This document shows positions 1 through 8,065 of a stretch of DNA of 64,000 bases, piece by piece. The stretch spans positions 62,001 through 126,000 of the forward strand of contig CAVZSM010000010.1 of the NCBI GenBank assembly GCA_963777905.1. The letters are read 5' to 3'. The translations under genes were made by a program, and so were the position numbers. Every line of letters starts with the position of its first letter. Within the stretch, counting starts at the first letter, position 1. This DNA comes from Trebonia sp963777905. GTDB lineage: Bacteria > Actinomycetota > Actinomycetes > Streptosporangiales > Streptosporangiaceae. The notes beneath the pieces are model-generated. The model did not search any database. It was not told where the DNA came from and saw nothing but the letters and a program-made list of their open reading frames with translations.

Positions 1-463
1 CACCGATCCGGAACCCCGCTGCCGCGATCGACCGGGCGGCCCCGGGGAAGTCACGCACGAAGTCTCCGGTCAGGAAGAAGGTGGCCGGGACGCCCTCGCG
101 TCGCAGGGTGGCCAGGACGGACGGGACGGCGTTGGCGTTGGCGCCGGCGTTGAACGTCATCGCGACCACGTGCCGGCTGGTGGGGATGACGGTCCAGTCC
201 TTCCCGGCGAGCCAGCCGGTGACCGGGCGCGTGCCGGGGGCTGCCGGGCTGGTGGTGGGCGCTGGCGGGCTGGTGGCGGGCTCTGCGGGGCTCGTGGCCG
301 GGCTTGTCGCTGGAGGGCTGGGCGAGGGCCGGGCCGGGGAGCTCGCGGTCGGCGGCGAGGCAGCTGGCGTCGCCTGCCTGCCGGGCTGCGTGCCGGCGCA
401 GGCCGCCAGGCCCGTCGCGATGGCGGCGGCCAGCGCAAGCCGGGTGATCAGCAGCGTCCTCAT
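1..463 (-). CDS. Polysaccharide deacetylase-like lipoprotein, truncated by window edge
   Basis: The frame opens at an ATG at 463 and runs off the left edge after about 154 codons. Residues 1-22 are a lipoprotein signal ending in a GLAAC lipobox, so the protein should be anchored outside the membrane. A Pro/Ala/Ser/Thr linker spans roughly residues 25-80. The following VVAMTFNAGANANAV and GVPATFFLTGDF match the opening strands of the NodB fold used by peptidoglycan and chitin deacetylases. The usual TFDDG motif reads TFNAG (residues 103-107), so the first catalytic Asp is Asn and the metal-binding Asp is absent. The remaining histidine motifs lie outside the window, so loss of activity is only suspected. 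The fold is fairly secure; the substrate is unknown. Confidence 0.75.
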   Translation of the reverse strand, partial: MRTLLITRLALAAAIATGLAACAGTQPGRQATPAASPPTASSPARPSPSPPATSPATSPAEPATSPPAPTTSPAAPGTRPVTGWLAGKDWTVIPTSRHVVAMTFNAGANANAVPSVLATLRREGVPATFFLTGDFVRDFPGAARSIAAAGFRIG

Positions 464-643
464 GCTTCCAGCATGCGCGGCCCATGCAGGCCGTCAGCCC
501 CCTTCCGGGCTGCCGATGGTCACGTGCTTGCCGTCTTGGGGCGGTTTCGTGCCGGAAGTCTGGGCCTAATGGCCCTGCAGGGGACCCCGGAGGACGCGAT
601 AGGCCTAGTCACGTCGGCGTGTTGAGCGGGCAGGAGGGCCGGG

Positions 644-1804
644 ATGGGCATCAACCTGGATGGCAGCCGGGTGCCGGGCAGCAAGGGAAGCGGCCCGTCA
701 CCGCTCGCCCGGCCATGGAGTCCCGCGGTCGGCCGGCGGCTGGGCGCGGCGGGAATCGCCCTGGTCATCTTGAGCATGGTGGCCTGCACCAGCGCTGGAG
801 GAAGCGGGTCGGGCGCGTCCGTAAGCCCCTCCTCTGCGGCTGCCTCTTCTGCCGTGCCGTCTTCCGCGGTGCCTTCGTCGGGGGCCGCCTCTTCCCTGGA
901 GCAGCAGTACGAGCAGGTCGTCGCCCGGGTGCTGCCATCGGTCGTGCAGATCTCGACGAGCGAGGGGTCCGGTTCCGGGGTGGTGTACGACGCCAGGGGC
1001 GATATCGTCACCAACGCCCACGTGGTCGGCACCGCGACAGCGTTGCAGGTGGGCCTGGCCAGTGGCGGCAAGTCGCTGGCTGCTTCGGTCGTGGGCGTGT
1101 TCGCGCCCGATGACCTGGCAGTGATCCGGGTGCAAACCGGGGCCGGGTCGCTGCACCCCGCGTCGTTCGGCCGCTCGTCCTCGGTGCGGGCAGGCGAGAT
1201 CGTACTGGCCATGGGCAACCCGCTCGGCCTGACCGGTACCGTGACCGACGGCATCGTCTCCCCGACCGGGAGGACCGTGTCCGAGGGCCAGGGCAGCTCC
1301 GCGGTCCTCATCAGCGCCATCCAGACAAGCGCGGCGATCAACCCCGGCAACAGCGGCGGCGCCCTGGTGAACCTGGCCGGTCAGGTGATCGGCATCCCGA
1401 CGCTGGCCGCCGCCGACCCGCAGATAGGCGGCGCCGCGGCAGGGATCGGGTTCGCGATCCCCAGCGACACGGTCACCAGCATCGCCGCCCAGCTGATCGC
1501 CACCGGGAAGGTCACCAGCTCCGGCCGGGCCTCGCTTGGCATCAGCGCACAGACCGTCGCCGACGCCAGCGGCCAGCCCGCCGGGATCGGCGTGGTCGCC
1601 GTCACCCCGGGCGGCGCGGCGGCCAAAGCCGGAATCCAGTCCGGCGACATCATCACGGCGCTGGCCGGCCAGCCGACTGCCTCCCTCGCCGTGCTGCAGT
1701 CGGTGCTGGCCGCGCGCAAGCCCGGCGACCACGTGCAGGCACAGGTATCCCGTGACGGCGCCACGTCCACCGTGACGGTAACCCTCGGCAGCCTCAGGAG
1801 CTAG
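644..1804 (+). CDS. HtrA/DegP-like secreted serine protease with PDZ domain
   Basis: A 386-residue S1C-type protease. The start at 644 has a GGAGGG ribosome site 6-10 bases upstream. Residues 33-48 are hydrophobic and end in SMVAC, so the protein is a lipoprotein or single-pass anchor. A Ser/Ala-rich linker precedes the protease domain (about 85-290). The triad is visible as His126 in TNAHVV, Asp157 in PDDLAV and Ser237 in GNSGGA. A PDZ domain follows (about 295-383) with GIGVVAVTPGGAA and SGDIITA. The family degrades or chaperones misfolded proteins outside the membrane. It stands alone, between the deacetylase and a pseudogene region. All key residues are present. Confidence 0.93.
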   Translation: MGINLDGSRVPGSKGSGPSPLARPWSPAVGRRLGAAGIALVILSMVACTSAGGSGSGASVSPSSAAASSAVPSSAVPSSGAASSLEQQYEQVVARVLPSVVQISTSEGSGSGVVYDARGDIVTNAHVVGTATALQVGLASGGKSLAASVVGVFAPDDLAVIRVQTGAGSLHPASFGRSSSVRAGEIVLAMGNPLGLTGTVTDGIVSPTGRTVSEGQGSSAVLISAIQTSAAINPGNSGGALVNLAGQVIGIPTLAAADPQIGGAAAGIGFAIPSDTVTSIAAQLIATGKVTSSGRASLGISAQTVADASGQPAGIGVVAVTPGGAAAKAGIQSGDIITALAGQPTASLAVLQSVLAARKPGDHVQAQVSRDGATSTVTVTLGSLRS

Positions 1805-2021
1805 CCGGGCCGACAGCACGGAGTGCCGATGCAGGGCCGGGGCATGCCGTTGCAGATTTCACGAGACTCGAGGGCGCTGTTGCGGAACCGGACAGGCTGG
1901 GCGCAGAGGGCTGGGAAGCGGCGGGCCTGGTCTCGACGTGGGGTGCGGGATGGTGCTTCGTGCATCCCGTAGTCCCTGCAGAAGCGCCCGCGCCCCGAGT
2001 CCGCGCAACTGGGGGCCTGTG

Positions 2022-2717
2022 ATGGCACGGGGCGGCGGATGGCGTGATGTCACGCAAGGTGCCGCTGGCGTGGCCGTCATGGCGGCGGCGCTGCTGACCC
2101 CGTTCAGCCGGGGCAGGCGCGGCAGGTGGGGAGCGGCCGCGGCCCGGTATCCGGGTGACGAACTGGTCCCGGAACCACGATGGGGCTAGACGCACACCAT
2201 CCAGGTCGACGCGCCCGCCGAGGGCGTATGGCCGTGGGTCGCGCAGATCGGCGCGGACCGCGGCGGGTTCTACAGCTACCAGTGGCTGGAGAACCTCATC
2301 GGCTGCCAGGTCCGCAACGCCGGAACAATCCACCCGGAGTGGGCCGCGCGCGAGGGCGCGGAACTGAGCCTCCACCCGAAGGTGCCGGCATTGCGCATCG
2401 TGTCGGTGGAGCCGGGCCGGGCGCTGGTTGCCTACATGGCGCCCGTGCGCGGCATGAGCGCCGACGGCCGGCCGGGGGAGCCCCCGCACCCGCATGCGCC
2501 AGCCCGGGAGGAGGATCGCTGGATGGCTGCGAGCTGGCTGTTCCTCGTCGAGCCGGCCGGCCCGGCCTGCTGCCGGGTCATCAGCCGCTACCGGTGCGAC
2601 ACTTCCGGTGACCTCCTGACCCGGCTCCAGTTCGGGCCCGCCATCATCGAACCGGTCGGCTTCGCGATGGACCGCCGCATCGCCGCCGCCAGTTACCCCA
2701 GCACCCCGCCCTCCTGA
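2022..2717 (+). pseudogene. SRPBCC-family protein interrupted by an in-frame TAG
   Basis: One frame encodes a recognisable START/SRPBCC protein but contains an amber codon at 2187-2189. Before the stop are 55 codons with a hydrophobic N-terminus and the phrase YPGDELVPEPRW. After it the same frame continues with IQVDAPAEGVWPWVAQIG, GFYSYQWLENLIGC and a conserved-looking C-terminus to TGA at 2715-2717. Actinobacterial members read straight through this point. The simplest reading is a nonsense mutation, since the downstream half has no start of its own near the break. The SRPBCC fold binds hydrophobic ligands; no specific role can be given. A sequencing error at one base is also possible. Confidence 0.75.
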
Positions 2718-2738
2718 GCGCAGGCACCGGGCGCGCAG

Positions 2739-2960
2739 GTCAGCATCTTCCTGCTCGGCGAACGCGAGGTCGTCCGACTCGGCGTCCGTAACCTGCTGGA
2801 CGCCGAGCCCGGCATCACGGTGATCGGCGACGCTGGCACGGCCGCCGCACTGGCCCGCATCCCCGCACCGCGCCCCGGCGTAGCCGTCCTCGCCGTGCGA
2901 CTGCTGGCATCATCCTGTTCAGCGGCCCCCTGGCAGGCCGAACGGCTGCCCGTTCCGTAG
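2739..2960 (+). pseudogene. Decayed receiver domain of a NarL/DevR-type response regulator
   Basis: A 73-codon stretch without a good start reads VSIFLLGEREVVRLGVRNLL and then ITVIGDAGTAAALARIP, the first half of a NarL/FixJ receiver domain. The acidic pair near the N-terminus (normally DDHE) is GERE, and the phosphoacceptor Asp (normally VLDVRLP) is Ala in VLAVRLL. The similarity then stops and the frame ends at TAG 2958-2960, with no helix-turn-helix. It sits 20 bases after the SRPBCC pseudogene. It is interpreted as a relic that can neither be phosphorylated nor bind DNA. Confidence 0.65.
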
Positions 2961-3038
2961 GTCATGGAGGTAGTTTGCGGTGGCGGCGGCCGGTCATGGT
3001 CCGGGTTAAGTATCACTCCTCAGCCCTGGAGGCACGCC

Positions 3039-3158
3039 ATGAACGGCAAGCGCGACATCGTGTTCAAGCGGTGCGGATGCACGAGCGAAGAGACGAGCCG
3101 TCAGCTGGCGGGCGAGTGCCCGCGGCTGTTCGAGCCCGGGCATGGCAGCTGGTATTAG
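3039..3158 (+). pseudogene. N-terminal fragment of a tyrosine integrase
   Basis: Thirty-nine codons from an ATG with a GGAGG site upstream, ending at TAG 3156-3158. The phrases VFKRCGCTSEETSRQLAGEC, CPRL and GHGSWY resemble the cysteine-containing N-terminus of actinomycete phage and ICE tyrosine recombinases, where it begins the arm-binding region. The SAM-like and catalytic domains are missing. It lies left of the tRNA-Lys-derived repeat at 3975, whereas an integrase C-terminus survives at 7646. The family call rests on a short stretch. Confidence 0.5.
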
Positions 3159-3212
3159 TGTAAGCGCCGCCCCGCCCCGGCCCCATCTGCACCAGCCACG
3201 GCCATCGTCGCG

Positions 3213-3560
3213 ATGTGGCTCGCCGTGATGTTCGACGGCATCTTCGGCGGCGACATGGTTTTCGGCAACAACGCGGGCGGCGGTCCGACGATCATCCCAT
3301 CAGCGGTGCTCCTGGGGCTGTTCGCTGTCATCGGCACGGTGTCCATCGCCAAGCGCGTCTTCGGCCGCCGCGACGCCGGCGAGCGGTTCCGGAACGGCAG
3401 CGCGATCAGGGCGATGAGACAACCCGGCGGCCACGTACGCCCCCGATGGTCAGGCTCGGTGCAATCCGCGGTCTTCCGCGGGGACGAGCTGGCGGGCGAA
3501 CACGGCCACCGGCCCGGCCCCGTTCAATCCAGACCTCGTGCACATCACCCCGCCCGATGA
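3213..3560 (+). CDS. Small membrane protein or fragment, unknown
   Basis: An open frame of 115 codons. Residues 1-50 are convincing protein: a hydrophobic start, MVFGNNAGGGPTIIPSAVLL, a second membrane segment LLGLFAVIGTVSIAK and a basic end. After about residue 60 it becomes Arg/Pro/Gly-rich and looks like frame-shifted or non-coding sequence. There is no clear ribosome site, and the frame stays hydrophobic for a few codons upstream of the ATG, so the true start may be lost. It lies among relics, so a truncated gene is likely. No family is recognised. Confidence 0.35.
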   Translation: MWLAVMFDGIFGGDMVFGNNAGGGPTIIPSAVLLGLFAVIGTVSIAKRVFGRRDAGERFRNGSAIRAMRQPGGHVRPRWSGSVQSAVFRGDELAGEHGHRPGPVQSRPRAHHPAR

Positions 3561-3974
3561 GTACGCCTACCCGCAGGCAGTCTGGCCGGGCGGCCCGGCA
3601 CCGTCTCGGGCCCGTGGGTGCCGAGAACCCTGTCACGATCGCTGACCTCGTGTTTGCGAGCGGCTAGGGGCGGCCTAGCTGCAGGCGACGTCGCTGCGCA
3701 GCCCGGCAATCAGGCGCTTACCCAGGCGCACCGCGGTGCCCCTGGCGTCCAGTCGGCGCGGCAGTCGCGAGAGCATCAGCAGCGGTTTTCACCCTGCGTG
3801 ACGGCATCGGCATGGTGCACTGGACCCGGTTCCAGCTGTGATCCAAGAGGTACAGCCCATTGGTCTAATGAATGCGGTGGCCGACCGTCGCCCGGCGCGG
3901 CCCGATCGCGGCCGTTTTGACAAGCCCGCCACGACCCGGTTGTAACTCACGAGCAAACACGGATCCAACATAGA
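3561..3974. other. Gene-free stretch left of the tRNA-Lys repeat
   Basis: About 410 bases without a convincing coding frame. A 13-base word, gagcaaacacgga, at 3951-3963 recurs at 4214-4226 on the other side of the tRNA fragment, which suggests related sequence on both sides of the junction. Nothing else is recognised. Confidence 0.4.
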
Positions 3975-3989
3975 GACAAAACGGACACG

Positions 3990-4022
3990 CAAAAAAGACC
4001 TGGAGCGGTGAAACCCCAGGTC
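3990..4022 (-). terminator. Terminator copy beside the tRNA-Lys fragment
   Basis: On the minus strand GACCTGG and CCAGGTC form a 7-bp stem and are followed by TTTTTT. This is the duplicated copy of the tRNA-Lys terminator at 7985-8018. It now has no intact transcript upstream. Confidence 0.6.
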
Positions 4023-4030
4023 AGAACGGG

Positions 4031-4082
4031 TGCGCCGCCAGAGACTTGAACCCCGAACCCGCGGATTAAGAGTCCGCTGCTC
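4031..4082 (-). pseudogene. 3' fragment of tRNA-Lys(CTT)
   Basis: This copy keeps the anticodon loop with CTT, the variable loop, the T arm and the 3' acceptor strand of tRNA-Lys, with one change in the T-arm region compared with 8027-8078. The D arm and 5' acceptor strand are missing, so it cannot fold into a tRNA. It is the tRNA part of the left direct repeat. Confidence 0.85.
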
Positions 4083-4849
4083 AATTCGATTTTTCTCTCT
4101 TAACTCATGTTACCTGATGCCGGTCCGTGCCGTGACCTGCCGTTCTGTGCGGTTGCCCGTATCCGAGGGCTGGCTGCAGATACCGGGTGCTGCCGGGGCG
4201 TACCGGGGCATCCGAGCAAACACGGAGCAAACATCGGGGCGTACAGGTCTAGACCACCATGGCCGAGAGTGCCTGGGCCATGGCTCGGAGAGGTCATGAC
4301 CGCCGTGGGCAGAGGTATAGGTGCCGGCGCGACGTGATGCCCATGGCTGCCCTCGGGGTCCCGCGAGGCAGCCGTTACGGTTCGCAGTTCCTGCTGGTAG
4401 TGACTCCGGTCAATGAGCCTGGTCACGCCGTCTGGCCCAGGCTGAGTGGTTGGGTGTGATCCCGCGCGGAAGTCACGAATGACCCGGGTAGCCGATAGCG
4501 CCGTCTTGGCTAACATTGCACGGAACCCTAGTCGGTCCCACGACACTCGCCACATGCGCGGCTTCGCCGGTAATCGCCGCCGCTGTGTCCTCTAGGATCT
4601 GCGGTCTTCAGGGGCGGGGCCGGCCCGGTGCGGGAGCGGTACCCTCGCCAACCCCCTCGACACCCCCGACACGACCCAGTGGCAGACCGAGGTCTGCTGG
4701 CCGCTGGCCCCGGCGGGGGCCCCAGGCGAACTAAGACAGACCCCCATGCGGAACGTCATCGCCAAGCGCCGTCTAGGCTCCCCCGTAAGGGCGCGCCCCC
4801 AGCCCGACGTATCGTGGTCCTACAGATCAGCGTGCTCTTGGGGGCGGCG
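4083..4849. other. Gene-free stretch inside the tRNA-Lys element
   Basis: About 770 bases without a convincing gene. One short frame near 4645-4740 (plus strand) reads NPLDTPDTTQWQTEVCWPLA, which resembles the effector-binding domain often fused to MerR regulators. It has no flanking support and is probably a gene scrap. The rest looks non-coding. Confidence 0.35.
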
Positions 4850-6088
4850 ATGGATGACATCCTCGGCCAGGGCGGGGACCGCGAGCCCAGCCCGTGGCCA
4901 CGCCGCCTCGCGGTGATCGGCGCGGTCCTCCTGGCGGTCGTCGGGGGCGTCATTTACCTCGGTCATTCCCGCCATCCGCACTCCACCCCGGCTGCTCTTC
5001 CGACGCCCGTCACCTCTAGCCCGGTACCGGCGCCGGCGGGCCTGGCCGTGCCCGCGCTGCCGGACCAGCCCGACGGGATCGGCGGGCCTACCCTGCCGTG
5101 GGGCGACAGCCTCCGGCTTCCGGTTACCGGAACGCGGCCCGCCTGGTTCTCGCCCGCCACGGGTGGCTCCGAGCTGATCGGCGGCCTGCCCGCCGACAGT
5201 TCCGGCTACCAGTTCACCCGCGTCCAGGGTGGCTGGGCGGTGCAGGCCGGTCCCACGGGCGGGGCCCAGGCCGGCGGTGACCGGAACTCGGCCTGCGGCG
5301 ATTGCGCCGGACCGCCGCGGCCGGTCTGGTCCCTCGCCGACGGCGCCCGGTCGGCGACCCGGGTCGGGACGGCGACCCAGGTCGCGCCGGCGGCCACCGC
5401 CAGCGCCCTGTGGCTGACCAGTTACCCGGTCAACGCCGCTCTGAGCAGCACCGCCGGAACGGCGCGGGAGGTCAGCCTGGCCGGCGTCCCGCTCGCGGCG
5501 CCGGTCCGGCTTCCGGCTGGGTGGGTGATCAGGCAGGCAACCGACCGCGGGCTGCTGCTCGCACCGGTCAGCCCGCAACCGGGAATGACGGTCTACAAGC
5601 TGTGGGACGCGGCCGCCCCGGCGGCCAGCCGCACGTTTGACGGCGTCATCGCGGCGACCGCGACCGAGATCGCCTGGGTCGCGAACTGTGCCCGGCAGTG
5701 CCCGGTCCAGGTGCTCAGCCTGGCGACCGGCAGGCAGGCCACGGTCAGCCTGCCGGCGGCGACCACCGCCAGCGGCGCGTTCAGCCCCAGCGGTGACTTC
5801 CTCGCGCTCCAGGTCAGCCCAACCGGCGTGATCGGCGATGACGGCGCGCTGGGCACCCGGCTCGAGGTCGCGTCCGTGACCACGGGGCAGCTGACGGCCG
5901 TGCCGGGATCTTCCGTCAGCAACGACGCCCTCGTCGGCTTCGGCTGGCCAGCCAGCAGCGACAGCCTGGTCGCCGAGTTCGCCTTCGCGACCAAGACCCA
6001 GCTCGCGTCCTGGCACCCCGGTGCCACCCGGCCGGCCGTGGCGGTCATCCGGCCGAACCGTGGCCAGGCGTTCTTCATCGTTGGGTAG
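4850..6088 (+). CDS. Single-pass membrane protein with large secreted domain
   Basis: A 412-residue protein starting at ATG 4850 after a GGGGGCGGCG stretch; the frame is open further upstream but not protein-like there. Residues 1-18 are cytoplasmic with a PWPRR stop-transfer end, residues 19-37 form one membrane segment, and a Pro/Ala/Thr linker follows to about residue 75. The rest is secreted, with repeated short blocks (SGYQFTRVQGGWAVQ, ATASALWLTSYPV, FSPSGDFLALQV, LVGFGWPASSDSLVAEF) typical of beta-propeller blades. Two Cys pairs (ACGDC and NCARQC) could form disulphides outside the cell. No enzyme motif is seen. It is the only intact cargo-like gene in the element apart from the transposase. 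Confidence 0.75.
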   Translation: MDDILGQGGDREPSPWPRRLAVIGAVLLAVVGGVIYLGHSRHPHSTPAALPTPVTSSPVPAPAGLAVPALPDQPDGIGGPTLPWGDSLRLPVTGTRPAWFSPATGGSELIGGLPADSSGYQFTRVQGGWAVQAGPTGGAQAGGDRNSACGDCAGPPRPVWSLADGARSATRVGTATQVAPAATASALWLTSYPVNAALSSTAGTAREVSLAGVPLAAPVRLPAGWVIRQATDRGLLLAPVSPQPGMTVYKLWDAAAPAASRTFDGVIAATATEIAWVANCARQCPVQVLSLATGRQATVSLPAATTASGAFSPSGDFLALQVSPTGVIGDDGALGTRLEVASVTTGQLTAVPGSSVSNDALVGFGWPASSDSLVAEFAFATKTQLASWHPGATRPAVAVIRPNRGQAFFIVG

Positions 6089-6128
6089 CGCTCATTGTCG
6101 GGTAGTTAGTCCTGTCAGACAGTTCCCG

Positions 6129-6326
6129 CTACTGCGGCCAGGCGTTCGACTTGATGACCTCGACGAAGTCCGTCCGGCGGAAGCCGGGCACAAAATGCTC
6201 AAGGACATCGGCGTTGACCGTGCCGAAGGTGGTGTCCGGCCGATCCTTGAACCCGTTCGTGAAGGCGGCCAGGATCTGCCGCTTGAAGTCCGGCAGGGGA
6301 TGGGCCGCGGTCACGGCACTGATGTC
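6129..6326 (-). pseudogene. C-terminal tail of an HD-domain hydrolase
   Basis: The minus-strand frame ending at TAG 6131-6129 reads HPLPDFKRQILAAFTNGF, RPDTTFGTVNADVLEHF and GFRRTDFVEVIKSNAW. This matches the closing helices of small actinobacterial HD-domain phosphohydrolases. The HD motif and the first two thirds of the protein are missing, and the sequence upstream (higher coordinates) loses similarity shortly before the insertion sequence at 6450. An insertion-related deletion probably removed the rest. Confidence 0.6.
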
Positions 6327-6449
6327 AGCCGAGGTCGAACAGCCATACACGTCTGTGCGCCTACGGCGATCCACCCAGGCGGACATTGGAGGCGTTCTTC
6401 CTGTCCGGGGACGGCAAGCCGCTGCGCGCGGTCTCCGGTGACGCAGACC

Positions 6450-6488
6450 TGTCCCGCTCGGAAACTCGGCCTCGTGTCGTGAGCTGGG
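6450..6488 (+). repeat. Left terminal inverted repeat of the insertion sequence
   Basis: Outer 11 bases and an inner 9-base block match the right end in inverted orientation at the same distance from the tip; the 19 bases between them are about half identical. Confidence 0.8.
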
Positions 6489-6530
6489 GTTTTGCTGCAG
6501 GATCAGGGGCGTCGCTGGGACCATCTCGGG

Positions 6531-7583
6531 ATGCTGTTGTCCATCATCTACCGCTTGGTGAGATGCCTGCTCGGCCTGCTGGCGGTGCTTGCCCGGTCTG
6601 ATCTGTCCAAGGATGCCGAGCTGCTGGTGCTGCGCCATGAGAACCAGGTGCTGCGCCGCCAGCTCACCGGCCGTCTGCGGTGGGATCACGCCGACCGGCT
6701 CTGGCTTGCGGCGCTGTCGCGGCTGGTGAGCCGCCGCCGGTGGTCGGAGGTCTTCCCGGTCACCCCGGCCACGATCTTGCGCTGGCACCGAGACCTCGTC
6801 GCCCGCAAGTGGGACTACACCAGCCGGCGCCGGCCAGGACGACCGTCCACCGGGACCTCGGTCAAGACGCTGATCGTCCGGATGGCGCGGGAGAACCCGG
6901 CCTGGGGGCACCGGAGGATCCAAGGTGAGCTGGCGCGGCTCGGGCATGCGGTCGCGGCGTCCACGGTGTGGGAGATCCTGCATGCTGCGGGCATCGAGCC
7001 GGCGCCCCGCCGGGCTGGGCCGACCTGGCGGGAGTTCCTGACAGCCCAGGCCCACGCGATCATCGCCTGTGACTTCCTGGTGGTGGAAACGGTGCTGCTG
7101 AAGCGGCTGTACGTGCTGGTGTTCATCGAGCACGGCACCCGGAGGTTGCACCTGGCCGGGGTGACCGCACGACCGACCGGGGCATGGGCGGTGCAGCAGG
7201 CCCGCAACCTCGCCATGGACCTGGGTGACCGCCTCGGCACGATGCGGTTCCTGATTCACGATCGCGATCCGCTCTTCACCACCGCGTTCGGCGAGGTGTT
7301 CAAGTCCGAAGGACTGAGGATCGTCACCACTTTGCCCAGGACGCCGCGGATGAACGCCATCTGCGAGCGCGTCATCGGAACCCTGCGCCGCGAGCTGCTG
7401 GACCGGACCTTGATCCTCGGTGAACGCCACCTGGCCCTGGTGCTCCGCGAGTACCTGACCCATTACAACGGCCACAGGCCGCACCAGTCCCGGCAGCAGC
7501 GGCCCCCGGACATCGAAACCCAGCCCAGCTGTGACGTGGCCGACCTGCGGTCTGTCCGCCGAAAACCGTCGTCACGGGACTGA
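6531..7583 (+). CDS. DDE integrase-core transposase
   Basis: Transposase of the 1200-bp element, 350 residues from ATG 6531; an in-frame TTG at 6492 would add 13 unlikely residues. The N-terminal part has a leucine-rich helical segment with ELLVLRHENQVLRRQL and a helix-turn-helix (VTPATILRWHRDLVARKWDY). The rve core carries the catalytic residues: Asp in IIACDFLVVE, Asp in FLIHDRDPLF and Glu in NAICERVIGTLRREL, followed by the HYNGHRPHQS box. It is a single open frame, unlike two-frame IS3 members. The gene appears intact and could be active. Confidence 0.92.
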   Translation: MLLSIIYRLVRCLLGLLAVLARSDLSKDAELLVLRHENQVLRRQLTGRLRWDHADRLWLAALSRLVSRRRWSEVFPVTPATILRWHRDLVARKWDYTSRRRPGRPSTGTSVKTLIVRMARENPAWGHRRIQGELARLGHAVAASTVWEILHAAGIEPAPRRAGPTWREFLTAQAHAIIACDFLVVETVLLKRLYVLVFIEHGTRRLHLAGVTARPTGAWAVQQARNLAMDLGDRLGTMRFLIHDRDPLFTTAFGEVFKSEGLRIVTTLPRTPRMNAICERVIGTLRRELLDRTLILGERHLALVLREYLTHYNGHRPHQSRQQRPPDIETQPSCDVADLRSVRRKPSSRD

Positions 7584-7610
7584 TCAACGAATACCACCGC
7601 GCCGCGTAAT

Positions 7611-7649
7611 CCCAGCTCAGGCCACGTAACTCAATATTCGAGCGGGACA
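7611..7649 (-). repeat. Right terminal inverted repeat of the insertion sequence
   Basis: Inverted partner of 6450-6488. Its last bases overlap the surviving integrase frame: the Asp codon of the DTY motif is formed by the end of the insertion sequence. Confidence 0.8.
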
Positions 7650-8065
7650 CGTACACCTCGGTACTCCCCGATGTCGCCCGCAAGGCCGCCGAGGACGTCG
7701 CCTCACTCATCATCGCGGCCGGGTGCCTCGTCCCCGGCACCACCCGGCCCCGACAGCCCGAGCGACTCGGCCGCGCCGACCCGCGGCAGCAGTCCAGCGC
7801 CAGCCGCGCTCATGCGGGTCGGCAGGTCAGCCGACCGCGCCGGAAGGACCCGGACATCAACAAGAACCGGCTGAGCGGAACCGTCCCGGCCTGGCGGCGC
7901 AATGAGCACACGATGCAGCAGCTGGCTCTCGGGCACCCGGCCAACCACGGCCAACCTCTGCCCATACCGGACAAAACGGACACTAAAAAAATGACCTGGA
8001 GCGATAAAACCCCAGGTCAAACCGGGTGCGCCGCCAGGGACTTGAACCCCGAACCCGCGGATTAA
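7646..8065 (+). pseudogene. C-terminal fragment of a tyrosine integrase
   Basis: Directly after the insertion sequence the frame reads DTYTSVLPDVARKAAEDVA, the segment around the catalytic tyrosine of tyrosine recombinases (Tyr codon 7652-7654). The family usually ends within a few dozen residues, but this frame stays open to TAA 8063-8065 through the terminator and into the tRNA repeat. Everything upstream of DTY, including the RHR residues, has been replaced by the insertion sequence. Its place next to tRNA-Lys is where the integrase of a tRNA-Lys element would end. Confidence 0.65.

Larger units (their letters stand above)
3975..4082. repeat. Left copy of tRNA-Lys direct repeat (attachment-site remnant)
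   Basis: These 108 bases match 7970-8078 with about ten differences and one single-base gap. The shared block begins at gacaaaacggacac, covers a terminator-like hairpin, then the 3' two thirds of tRNA-Lys, and stops at gctgctc. Sequence beyond 4082 is unrelated apart from aatt. Such duplication of a tRNA 3' end marks the far boundary of an element inserted by a site-specific integrase. Confidence 0.8.
6450..7649 (+). mobile_element. Complete 1200-bp insertion sequence
   Basis: The ends are tgtcccgctcg (6450-6460) and its exact reverse complement (7639-7649), giving the TG...CA ends common to IS3/IS481-type elements. A second matched block, tgagctggg, lies 30 bases in from each end (6480-6488 and 7611-7619), so the imperfect terminal repeat is about 39 bp. 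One intact transposase fills the interior. The immediate flanks (agacc and cgtac) show no target duplication, which suggests an adjacent deletion or recombination after insertion. Confidence 0.85.
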
